Below, in pieces: positions 22,074-34,300 of a DNA stretch of 64,000 nt (its first letter is position 1; each line of letters starts with the position of its first letter). The translations under genes were made by a program, and so were the position numbers. A model generated the notes under the pieces. It worked only from the letters and a program-made list of their open reading frames with translations, did not search any database and was not told the origin of the DNA. This DNA is from Branchiostoma floridae (Eukaryota; Chordata; Leptocardii; Amphioxiformes; Branchiostomatidae), in the NCBI RefSeq assembly GCF_000003815.2, contig NC_049982.1:2909338-2973337 (forward strand). The letters run 5' to 3'.

Positions 22074-24382
22074 GTGAGTACAAAATGGCTGGGCTTAACT
22101 TTCTTTTACTTTTAGACTCTAACTTTTATCTGATAAAAGCAGACAGGATGGTAAAACATGCCTTGATGTCTAAAACCTGATGTTAAGCGATGGTAAGAGC
22201 ATTATCTGGCTGGTGTCCATACTGCATTGTCCGTTTTAGCAAAATCAGAACGAACTGATGAAGCAGAGAGAAAGAACAGCAGGACGTTGCTTTGTGTAGA
22301 TGCGACGTGCACCCTCCTGATTTATCCGTACCATTTTCAACATCATGGTGTTCACAAGTTGACTGGTTTTGAGACCAAAGAACATTTACAGATCCCTAGT
22401 TGTGTAAGCGTTAGGTGATTTGGTGTTCTGGAGTTGTCTGCAAAAGTCCTCAGGCTGACCATTATAATTTCTCCTGCTGAGGCCCTCCGAAACGCGCATG
22501 CGCATGCGGGAAATGATGATTGTTTCTAAAGTCAGTTTGAGAGATTCGCTCTTGGATATTACTAGTCAGCATGTACATGGTGAGTTCACGTCAGACGAAC
22601 ATCTTTAGTGAACAACAAGATCAGCCACCTTGCATAATCATTCTAGACACGTGAAAAAGTACGGCAACAGCAGATGAACAAAAGTTGGACCGGTCAGCTG
22701 ACGTGTTCTTACCAATAATTGACACGAGTTGTCTAAAAAAGCTCGTCATGTCGCACATTGTTTATTCTGCTGAAGCCCTCATGTAAATGTTTTATGTGAC
22801 GTCTTTACAGAATATTTCCTGTTTGAGTGACATGCGACATGCAAGTTGAAAATAGACATTCTTAAATATTAAGTGAGGGAATTTTGACTTGGTTTTCATT
22901 GCCACCTTGAAATATGGGAAATGAAAAAAAAATTACCGTTTATAAATCTGACCGTTCGAAGTACAAGAAGTTGATTAAGAAATTAGCCCGGGTGCCATAT
23001 TTTTAATGACCACTGGTTCAATATTTTCGCGTCATAACAACGCCTCTAGGTATCGAACAGATTAAACGCACCGTTTCTACCCAGGATGAAAATCAAAGTA
23101 GCATCTTGACAACATTCTGTTCGTGCCTTTCTAGCGCTTTGAAGAATCCATAAATTGTCCAGGAAATATTCCTGTTCTTGGCAGATTTTTTTGAACAGCG
23201 GGTGAGTAGTCAAGTCATCATTCCAACTCATAAAAAAAATGTAAAAATCAAAACTCTTCTGGCCTACCTGTCACCATGTACAGCTTACGCGCTTTTGTTG
23301 TCGTCGTAGCATATTTAACTTCCGTTGGGAAAGTTAAAAGAGCATAACTTATGAATAGACGGTGGCCATAGTGTTTTTTTCTGAAGAGCATTTAAGTTTC
23401 CTTGCCGGTATCATCAAACTACCGGATGATGACCCCTCTACATGAGTGAAAGCTTTCGTTAGACAATGTCTCTGATTGACAGGAAAGGCGGCGTTGGGTA
23501 ATGGACACTTAAAGGCATTACGTCTGGCCTCTGTTTAGTATGCAGAATGCTGATTTCGTATTGGTTTGGGGAACTGTATTAATTGACGACAGCGTTGATA
23601 TTTATTGGCGTATATAGCTTGTGAGTTGTTTATAGTATAGCAGAACATTGCAGAGTAGGGTCAGTATGATGAAGTCTGCACAGGTTGCTTATCATTGGAG
23701 CTGGGTCTCACCGCATAGCCTCAGGGGACGTTTCATTGTTCCCTCCTGTGTTATCTTCTTTCATTGCTCAAACCTGTCCTGTGCCACTCATATGGTCCCT
23801 CAGCCATACTTGCGTGTTATGCAAACCCACTTTTTCCAGGCCGAATGTCTAATATTGCGCAGAAATGCTTGAGATTAGATATAAAGTCACACGATTTTTG
23901 AAAAGAAAAAAAAAGATTGATTGAAATTGCAAAGAATGCAATGCATGACAACTCACGCAGCTTATAATTATATGATATTGGGTGCAACACATACGTGTAG
24001 CACGTCAGTAAGTTTCATAACGTTAAAAATGTATGATTTACGCACATAGTTGACAGGATAGTTTTTATAATCGAAAAAAAGCAGAACCACTTTTAATAAC
24101 GCTTGTTAAACGCTGAAAGACGAATCCTTTCGATACTAATGAAAAGAGGATTGGATCTAGAACAGATGTTACTTAACTTACTTATCATCCAATTACGTGT
24201 TATTTTGTAAATGTAGCGAATAAAAACATCTGTCCGATCTTCATCTGTAAAACTTGTGGTATACTTTTATAACGTGAGATATTACTAAGAAAGTTCATTA
24301 AAAAACTACGTCATATTATAATGTTTTAACCCGTTTTATTGCTTTAAGACCAGTAGTGTTTTTTTTTCTGGTGTTTGTATGA

Positions 24383-24383
<1 letters not shown>

Positions 24384-24428
<45 letters not shown>

Positions 24429-24450
24429 GTGCGCGTGCGTGCGTGTGTAC
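24384..24450. repeat. (GT)n/(GTAT)n microsatellite
   Basis: A GT run followed by GTAT units and GCGTGCGT, close to the N gap. A second GT-rich tract is at 25054-25140. Confidence 0.95.
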
Positions 24451-24536
24451 AAATCAAACAAACTATCCATATGCATCATTAATCTAGGTTCGGTTAGGCT
24501 TTGTATCATTGGATATCTACTTTAGACAATATGCAG

Positions 24537-24710
24537 NNNNNNNNNNNNNNNNNNNNNNNNNNNNNNNNNNNNNNNNNNNNNNNNNNNNNNNNNNNNNNNN
24601 NNNNNNNNNNNNNNNNNNNNNNNNNNNNNNNNNNNNNNNNNNNNNNNNNNNNNNNNNNNNNNNNNNNNNNNNNNNNNNNNNNNNNNNNNNNNNNNNNNNN
24701 NNNNNNNNNN
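24537..24710. other. Assembly gap (N)
   Basis: 174 N immediately upstream of a LINE fragment. Confidence 1.
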
Positions 24711-24945
24711 AGAACCAAAAATAGGCAAATATATCAAGGACTGCTTTTGTATTAAAAGAATACTGAAGCTAATGATTAGCCTACTTCATTATGATACTAT
24801 ATGAATGAATTATGCATATTAGCCCTTATTGTTATGTTAACTATGATGTTAAGCTTTATCCTATACCTTTATTTTGTACTTTATGTAATAGTTGTTGCCA
24901 TACTTTGTACCATGTACAATTGTCGTGCAATAAAGTTCTTGTTGT
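24711..24945 (+). mobile_element. LINE 3' end, sense
   Basis: After the gap, GKYIKDCFCIKRILKL and a stop at about 24800 look like the very end of a LINE polyprotein. TTGTTGCCATACTTTGTACC and GTGCAATAAAGTTCTTGTTG then form the family's 3' tail. The 5' part is lost in the gap or truncated. Confidence 0.7.
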
Positions 24946-25051
24946 TTAACAATTTCCTTTGAATGGCAGAAAAGGGGCTTTGTCAAAGAAACAGGCGATA
25001 GATTTAACACTTATGTATATACATCATATGCGTGTGTCATGATGTTTCACA

Positions 25052-25053
<2 letters not shown>

Positions 25054-25082
<29 letters not shown>

Positions 25083-25140
25083 CTGCATATGTGTTATGTG
25101 TCGGTGTGTGTGTGTGTACCTGTCTGTGTGTGTGTTTTAT
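25054..25140. repeat. (GT)n-rich tract
   Basis: Interrupted GT repeat about 100 bp upstream of the first coding exon of the modular gene. Confidence 0.95.
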
Positions 25141-25272
25141 GCGCGTGTAGTGTTTGTGTGCGCGAGAGTTTCAGCAATCACACGGTAGCCTTATGTCATG
25201 ATAAATACACGAGTAACTATTTTTTTTTTCTATCATTGCAGACCAAACTCACGTGACTGACTGATCCTACGT

Positions 25273-25380
25273 ATGGGAGGGCCGGACATGCGCACCATGG
25301 AGTTGGCCCTGCTGCTTCTCCTGGCGGCTACCGCCCGCACTGCAGCTGAAGGCGACATCAAAGTCAGCATCGATAAAGAG
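25273..25380 (+). CDS. Signal-peptide exon of the modular gene
   Basis: The exon starts at acceptor ATTGCAG (25242), with 31 nt of 5' UTR. ATG 25273, 25288 and 25297 are in one frame. The third has the best context (CACCATGG), so the true start may be 25297. MELALLLLLAATARTAAEG is a typical signal peptide with likely cleavage near ARTAA. The exon ends at GAG/GTTATT in phase 0. No stop precedes the next exon once spliced. Confidence 0.85.
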
Positions 25381-28300
25381 GTTATTTTATTTTTTGTTGA
25401 CGAACAGACGTCCCTTGCTTTGTTAGTAGTATTATTTATGGATTAATAGACAATGGGTTGAAAGAGTGGCTATTTTCATTTTTATTTAGGCAGCAGATCA
25501 CACTCAGATCGTTGATCTATTTTAGGTGTGTCGTACTCCAACTCTGGTGACTTAGGTTAAAATCCTGAATGCCTCCCTACGCAAAAAAGGGTTACACGAG
25601 CGGTTAGTACACATGATTGATCCCAGGGTATGAGGTTGTGACATTGAGAAATTTACCAAAACCCAAAGTCAGATCTGAAATGTCCCTGTAGCTCATTTGG
25701 TAGCAGCTTCACAACTTTGCTGCTGGTCACGATATCGATTAGCCGGCAGTACTGGCAGAAGTACTGCTAACTAGAAAAACCTGCTGAACAACTAACTCAT
25801 ACATGGATCATAAATGTATGTAAAATTCACTCAAACGTAAAACATGTCGATCGAAACGTCCGGAAGTAAATATCGTTTTTTTCTCCAGTTGTAGAGATCG
25901 AATTGTATTTGAATATTGCTTACCTGGATGTCTAACCGTCATAAACGTACCAATATGAATACCTTCCTGTTGTTGGTGTAGTTGGCTAACATTGAAGAGC
26001 TGGAGGAAGATGTCCACAAATATGGAAGAAGAGGTTTTACTGGGGGAGGCCTCTCCGGAGGAGGATTCTCCGGATCAGGAGAAGGTAGAGGAATGTGTAA
26101 CCATGGAAACAATCATTGAAGATTCAATCCAGTTAAATTAAACGGAAACCAAAAGTATGAGGATATGTCACGGAGCTACAGTTATCTTATGTGTTGCTTG
26201 TTTCAAGTTGGAAACGTCTTTTAATATTTTCGTCTGGTGACCTTACTGTAAGTACCTAATTATACTTAAATTTCGTCAAGGTTCGAAGTACATCAGCCTG
26301 GGTTGTTGGAAAGACACCGGCAATCGCGCCATCGCCACGCTGGAGGGCACAGACGCACGGCTGGACGGGAGTTACCCCGCCCGTAAAAACGCCATCGAGA
26401 AGTGCTACCAGGTTCGGTGATTTTATTAGCTTTCATGCGCAAATATGTCGTCGACTGACACTTTTCAATGTGTAGTAGTAACCGTGACATCATTGTACTA
26501 AAGATCGCAGACAGGAAACACCAAATCCCTTAAAGTCAGGCTAAAACTAATCTAAGAATAAAGTAGAATACAGCATGGAACAAAAGGGACAGGTGATTTG
26601 ACTTTGAATTAATTGCAAAACTATAATAATTTGACACACCAGAGACACGGTGAGTCAGTATATTATTAGTTAGGTATACAAATGCCGATCCAAGAGAGCA
26701 TTTTGAAGATTTCTCTACCAATGTTTATGTAATGATGCATACAGGTGGCCAAGTCCCGCGGGTTCTCCGTGTTTGCTGTCCAAAATGGCGGCTGGTGTGC
26801 CGGCTCCGCTACTGCCCTCAGCACCTACCGGAAGTACGGACCCTCGTCGGGATGTGGGAAAGATGGAGAAGGAGGAGGCTGGGCGAACGAAGTCTACCTG
26901 ATTACAGGTAAATAAGATAGAATATACTTTGAGACATGGTAGGCACAATAGTGCGCGAATTTTTACTCATATGTCCATATATTACAAAATTTAAGTATAT
27001 ATAGCATAATCTCGTAATAGAATAACATCTTGGAAAGCAAACTTCTTCAAATGTTTTGTAACGATTCCGACCTAAGGAAAAAAACAGAAGCAGCACGACT
27101 TGTCGTTGTCTGTACAGACTCATTTTATGTTTGGGAAGATCGAAAGGTACAGGCAAGCTTACAGACAAAAAAAAAGACTAAGTTATTTCAATTTAGCTTG
27201 AAACGAATTGATTTATCTATTTATTTGGATTCTCCACACTGGAGGGTATGGCGGAACAGGTGTCAAAAGACACCTTTTCGAAGCCGCCATACCTTAAACA
27301 TAACAAAATGGTACATCAAATCATAATATACATAAGATACAATAGATATCATAACCAATGTGACGTTCAACTCAAGATAAATCAACTTAACAACACACAT
27401 ACATTATTGAGTAGAAAAATAGACATACATGTAGCCATGCATGTTACGACTCTGATGGGCCACAAATATAATGCTTGGATAATCATGTCAACATTTCTTG
27501 CATTTCTTCCAGACGCCCCAATAACTTTACCTGATGGTAAGTCATTTCATATCTTTTTCTCTGATGATAAACAAGTATGCGTTAATATTTTCAGTGTTAC
27601 AGTCGTTCAATGTCTTAGATATAACATTGCTAAATGCCAGAGTGTAATTGACGACTTATTGTATAAGATTAAGTCAATCGTCTTGTTGTTAAACTTTGCA
27701 CTTGGTTCGCCAGGATTTGTTCCCAAGCCGTACTTCAGTATCGGGTGTTGGAAGGACACCGGAAACCGCGCCATTCCTACTCTGGAGGGGAAAGACGCAC
27801 GTTTGGACGGCGGCTACACCGCACGCGCCGACGCCATCGAAAAGTGCTACCAGGTGGCCAAGTCACGTGGCTACCGAGCCTTTGCGGTCCAAAATGGCGG
27901 CTGGTGTGCCGGATCGGCTAACGCCCTCAGCACCTACAAGAAGTACGGACCCTATTCAACCTGCAAGACAGACGGGGAAGGGGGAGCCTGGGGAAATGAG
28001 GTTTATCTCATCTCAGGTATCGTGTCTTCTACTCACGTCTATTTTTCTCATGTTACATGTCATTCAACGTCAATTATCACAACGCCGGCCGCACGGATCT
28101 GCACCTTCCCTGAGAGAATGTGTCCCATCTGCAAAGACAGTATTGAAGACGAATATGATTTCCTCATGATATGCCCTTATTATAATGAAGAAATGAAAGA
28201 GTTATTGACCATGTATAACAACAGAACAACATTACCTATAACAAGCAGAGAAATATTCGATGTACTTCTATGATGTCCCGACTCCATATCTGTGCACCTA

Positions 28301-31300
28301 GGTCAATTTATATACAATGCTATGCATAGGTCAATTTATATACAATGCTATGCAAAAGTAGCCTCCATAGCAGGCTTTCGGGGGAAAACGCCAGCAATCA
28401 GCGACCGAGTACAAATAGAAATGGCCAGCAAAAGTGTATTATGAGCCCCCGAAAGCCTGCTATGGAGGCTAATGCAAAAGAGAGGTAGTGCTTTAACAAT
28501 GTGAAATACACTATGCCGCCATATTTTCTATCATGTTAGACTAGCATACTGATGTGAGTAGTCTGTAGTTGTTAGTTACACGTTATTTGCCATACATTGT
28601 ACCTGTTGCAATTGTTGTGCAAAAAACTTGACTTGACTTGACCTGAGTGAGATGCCCTATAGAGGGCTTTGCTCAGTATTTATTTAAGATTGAGATTGAG
28701 GTCAATATAGATGTATATATGTTGGTTTGATTCCGTTGAAGTTGCAATGAAGACTTTTAGATCAATATTATAACGTTTGTTATTGTATATTTCAGACATG
28801 TTTATGGCAAAGAAAGAAGGTAAGTACACCAATATAAAGTTATTGTAGTACATTGCTTAGAGTACGTTACGGACCCCTGTTAGATTTTCAATCCGTAAAT
28901 TACTTAGCATTAAGAGTTGCGACTTTGTGGGAAAAATAAATGAAGACCCCCTAACGACCCGAAAAGTTCCGGGCACTAGTTGATGGGTATTGGGTACAAT
29001 CCTCTATGATTGCAATGGTAGGCATCGTGCGTCGTACGGCAGTGTTGGTTCCATACCCTGTTTTCAAATCCACGGTTATGTCACCGATCTTGGTAAGGAA
29101 CTTAACACGAGTGTGTAGCTTTGGTTAGGGCCGCCCCTCACACAGGTCTTTCGTTTGGGTAGAGCCACATGTCGAAGATCCCACCACATTTATCGAAAAG
29201 AGTAGGGGCCTTTCCGGTGTGAGTGGTTCAACCCTACAGTCATGCGGCCGCACCTGCATCTGCATAAGTTACCCCCAAATGACCCCGCGAGGGGCAAAAG
29301 TAGGGGGGGGGGAGCTGAGTCTCCCGGGTTAGGACGGGCAGGCCGCCTGCCTGGCACGGAAGTGCTCAACGTTGGGAGCGCTTACAACCGTGCCAGGCAG
29401 GGCATTCCACTCGGGAATTGTGCGTGGGAAAAAAGAATGTTTGTAGATATCGGTGCGTGCAAATATGTGTTGATATTTGAAGTCGTGACTACCCCGGGTG
29501 CGCCCTTGGGCAGGCTTCAGAATATTGCTGGCGTCTATGTTAATATTATTGTTGACTACTTTATAGAAAAAGGTGAGGCGGGCGATAACTGTCGTATTGA
29601 GGTCACCTGAATGGCACCCCTTGTGATTTAGCCCCACTTATTACAAGCTCCTCGCAATTTAGTATCTGGCTGCGCTAAGAGAGAGGTCGGTCCACCAAAA
29701 AACATTAACAACAACAATAACAACTAGAGTTCAACGAACCCATCTCTTCGCCAAATAATCATGCCTTTATTCAAGACTTTAAGGTCTTATTCATGTATTA
29801 CTAAATCATGCCTTTATTTAAGACTTTAAGGTCTTATTCATCTATTACTAAATAGTACCTACCCCCAAACCCCACAAATGCTACCAAAACAAGACCTGAT
29901 TGTACAAGATGACCTGATAGCACCCCTGGTCAATCAGAATTTCAAGCTTTTCAGTGTCCAGCTCACGGCTTGTCAGTGTTTCCTCCAGCAAAAACATCTG
30001 TCAAACAGATGTGTCCATAGATATAGGTCAAGTGAAATACATGTATATACAAAACAGTTTATTTCTGTTAATTGGCCACTGATTACAATTAAATGCATCT
30101 TTCCATGTAGATTATTATTTTAAGTACTCATTCTATCTACATACCAAAAAATCCTGATGATCCGTCAACACGTTCTCGAGTTATTCTCGTTCAAAGTTTG
30201 AAAGGAAATCGGTGCCTGCAGTTCCCAAAAAGCCGCTAGGGGGTCCAAACTCACAGCACTTACTCTCTGCCCCAAGGGCTATCTACCACTCAAAAATCAT
30301 GACCACAGCATATCCAAAACACGAAGTGTCAAAAATAAAAGTTTTGCTGCAGTACCTTAGGCAGTCACTAGGGGGCCCATTATCGAACTTGACCTTCGTT
30401 TTCTTGACCCCCACCCACCTACCAAATATCATCAGGATCCATTCAAGGGTTCTCGAGTTATCTTGCTTACAGACAAACGCACTTACATACAAATCCCGCT
30501 ACAGCGCCGTAGGTAAGAGCTAAGTAAACCATTTTCGCACTTGACCTTCCTCTCCAAAACCGCTACACACCTACCAAGTTTCTTGAAAATCGCCCAGCTA
30601 GATTTTGACTTATGCTGCCCAAAACAAACTGCAAAAAACATACCAAGCTCGCTGCAGTACCGTAGGAAAACGCCAGGTAAACCGTTTTCGAACTTGGCAT
30701 TCCTTTCGACAACCGCTACACACCTACCAAAAATCACAAAGTTCCATCTACAATTTCTCGAGTTATATGCTGTTGACCTACATACAGACCCAAGTCGACA
30801 AAAACATACTCTATCGCCATTGGCGAAGAGAATAACATAGCCCCACTTCTTTCTAACAGAAAAAAATGACATAAAAACACCAGGGAACATTTGTCGACAT
30901 GTAAACGCTGCCTTTAGATACCTCCATTTCCAACCTTTGTCAGTCGGTGATGTTTTTTTTTTAATCCTAGGTGGAGAAGTTGCAAAGGTCCAAACTCCGA
31001 AGTACATCAGCCTGGGTTGCTGGAAAGACACCGGCAATCGTGCCATCGCCACGCTGGAGGGCACAGACGCACGGCTGGACGGGAGTTACCCCGCCCGTGC
31101 TGACGCCATCGAGAAGTGCTACCAGGTTCGGTGATTTTATTAGCTTTCATACGCAAATGTATCTTCGACTGACACTTTTCAGTGTTTAGTGCTAAGCGTG
31201 GCATCATTGTACTACAGATCGCAAACAGGAAACACCAAATTCCGTAAAGTCAGGCTAATACTAGTCTAAGAATAAAGTAGACTACCGCATGGAACAAAAG

Positions 31301-34300
31301 GGGCAGGGGATTTGACCTTGAAATTAATTGCAAAACCTATAATATTTTGACAGACCGGAAAACACGGTGAGTCAGTATATTCTTAGTTAAGTATACAAAT
31401 GCCGATCCAAGAAAGCATTTGAAAATTTCTTTGTCAATGTTTATGTAATGATGAAACCGTGTCCATACAGGTGGCCAAGTCCCGTGGGTTCTCCGTGTTT
31501 GCTGTCCAACATGGCGGCTGGTGTGCCGGCTCCGCTACTGCCTTCAGCACCTAGGGCTGGGACGGGCCCTACACAACCTGCAAAAAAGACGGAGAAGGAG
31601 GAGCCTGGGGAAATGAGGTTTACCTGATAACAGGTAAATGCGAGTGAGTGTCCATTGAGACGTGGTAAGCACAATATTGAATGAAGACCTTTATTGTAAA
31701 ATTTTGCCCAACCGGGCTAAGTACAGGTCACAACAAGTCAGGATATATACGAGGGGTGATCAATAAGTTCTCGGCCTAACTCAGAAATAATAAGCACAAC
31801 TCAAATTTTGAGGCACAACTTTATAGGATGAAGCCTTTTATCAATATCCTCCAAATTACAAATCATTGGAGTCATTACTTTCCAGGCATTCGTTTTATGC
31901 AAATTAGAAGGTAAGTGGCGAGGAAAAAAAGTGGTGTGAATTGTGATCAGACATGTGTGGGTCAAGTTCCCCATGCCTTAAATTAACAAAAGACATTGTC
32001 AAAATGTTTGATAATCATTCTCCTCCTATTTCAAGCAAAAAGAATTGGGTGTCTGACTTCCAGCAGCGCAAGTTCGATCGCATACCTCAGGTCAGGTCAA
32101 TTGTCCCATTTTTTCCGTTTTCCCTTACCTAACATTACTGGGTGTCGCCTGCAAAGTAATGATCACAATAATTTGAATGTTGGTACAGATTTATATAAGA
32201 CGTTATACTTGACATCTATGCTTCGAAATCTGAGCTGTCCTTATTATTTCTCCGCAAAACCGAGGACTTATTGATAATCCCACGTACTTGTATAAAATCT
32301 TATATAAATGTGTACCAAAATTCAAATTATTGTGATCATTACGTTGCAGGTGACACCCAGTAACGTTAGGTAAGGGATAACGAAAAAAAAGTGGACAATT
32401 GATCTGAAACCTGAGGTGTGCGGGTCAAATTGTCTGATCACACTTCACCCTTCTTTTTCTCGCCACTTACCTTCTAGTTTGCATAAAACGAATGCCTGGA
32501 AAGTAATGACTCCAATGATTTGTAATTTGGAGGATATTGATAAAAGGCTTCATACTATAAAGCTGTGCCTCAAAATTTGAGTTGTGCTTATTATTTCTGG
32601 GTTAGGCCGAGAACATATTGATCACCCCTCGTACATACATAAAAGTGTCACAAATCTAGTCTAACACAAAAGTTCAGCTTCTTCTCGCTTCTTGGTAATA
32701 GTGAATATGTAGGACTGTATTGGTTTCGCTATTGTCGGTTTGTCAAAACGCATGAGAAATATAAACTTGTCAGTGCTACTCATGTGTCTAAAATGAGGGA
32801 ATCTACTTTCTATATAACTAAATAGAGTATTTCTATCATTCGCATACATATCGCAATCAACAGTGAAGTGCACTTCATCTTCTACCATGTTTGAGGTACA
32901 CAATTGGCAGACTCTTTGTTCTAGATAATATTACAGTCATGTCAACAACATCGGCGTGTCTTTGCCTATGTGACTGCATTTATCTTTGGAAAAGTAAAGA
33001 CACGGCAAACTTACAGACAACAATACAAACTGACTTCTTTCCATTTGGCTTCAAATAAGTGCATGTTACGTCTATGACTAGTCGCGTTGGCGTGACGTAA
33101 CTGGTAGAGCTAGCGTTCGGCTCGGAATCGAAAGGTCCAGAGTTCGATTCCCACCATTCCCCCGACGTTGTGCCCTTGGGAAAGGCACTTTACACGACTC
33201 TCCACCGAGCCTCTTCGGCCAATCTGTCTGTGTGGCAAAAACACACTACGGATTTGGTGCGTCGATGTGCCAACATCTGCACATTGACTTCCACCAAGAA
33301 CCGTTAAATTTATTTTGCTACGTCAATGAAGGGCATCTATGAGCTTGAATAATCATGTCAACATTTCTTGTATCTGTTCCAGACGCTCCCATAACTTTGC
33401 CTGTGGGTAAGTCATTTCATTTTCTCCTGATGATAGACAATTATACATTAACATTTCCTGTGGTAAAATCGTTTAACGTCTAGTATATAACATGCATATT
33501 GCTAAATGCCAGAGTGGAATTGACGGCTTATTGTTAAAGTCAATCGTCTTGTTGTTAAACTTTGAACGAACGAACGAACCAAGGAACCAACCAAGGAACG
33601 AAATATGTTTTTGGTGAAATACAAAAACTTGTCGTTAAACGTGACACGTTTTTTCACAGGATTTGTTCCCAAGCCGTACTTCAGCATTGGCTGTTGGAAG
33701 GACACCGGAAACCGCGCCATTCCTACTCTGGAGGGGAAAGACGCACGTTTGGACGGCAGCTATGCCGCACGCGCCGACGCCATCGAAAAGTGCTACCAGG
33801 TGGCCAAGTCACTTGGCTACCGAGCCTTTGCGGTCCAAAATGGCGGCTGGTGTGCCGGATCGGCTAACGCCCTCAGCACCTACAAGAAGTACGGCCCCTA
33901 CTCCACCTGCCAGCACGACGGGGAAGGGGGAGCCTGGGGAAATGAGGTTTATCTCATCTCAGGTATCGTGTCTTCTATTGTGTTTATTTTCGTCACTTTA
34001 CAGGTCATTCAAAGTTGATATAGAGGGATATGGATTTTGATTCCGTTGAAGTTACCATTGATACTTTGTAGGTATAACTTTCGCCATTGTATTTTTCAGA
34101 TATGTTCATGCCAAAGAAAGGAGGTGAGTAGGCAAATAGTAAGGTATCGTAGTACATCACTTGATGACGTAACGCACCACTGTAAAACAACATAGCATTT
34201 TTTAAGATTTTCTGTCGTGTACGTTTGGAACCATGTTCTCAGCCCATATTGAGTTATGACTTTGCGGGAAAAGCTATGACCCCTAACGACCAGAAAATGT

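Larger units (their letters stand above)
17376..24480. other. Intergenic region between BZW and the modular gene
   Basis: No coding exon with family support was found on either strand. It contains an inverted repeat at 17999-18072, a 22-bp tandem repeat at 19817-19898, two candidate non-coding first exons (about 19335-19378 and 22030-22073), a GCGCATGCGCATGCGG palindrome at about 22494, and a repeat around 21510-21640 that resembles 58850-59000. Small open frames are isolated. Confidence 0.6.

Noticed and set aside
22490-22510. NRF1-type promoter site (GCGCATGCGCATGCGG)
   Set aside because: The palindrome matches the consensus loosely, but it stands alone, 2.7 kb from the coding exon and without other promoter elements. 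Kept only as a remark.
27248-28273. Longest open frame in the window (341 codons, + strand)
   Set aside because: It reads through an intron, the F1 exon and a LINE fragment. The protein changes character at each splice site. Only 27714-28016 plus the microexon 27513-27536 are supported.
33084-33160. tRNA gene
   Set aside because: Box A and box B are present, but the cloverleaf is not maintained and a SINE core follows. Called a tRNA-derived SINE.
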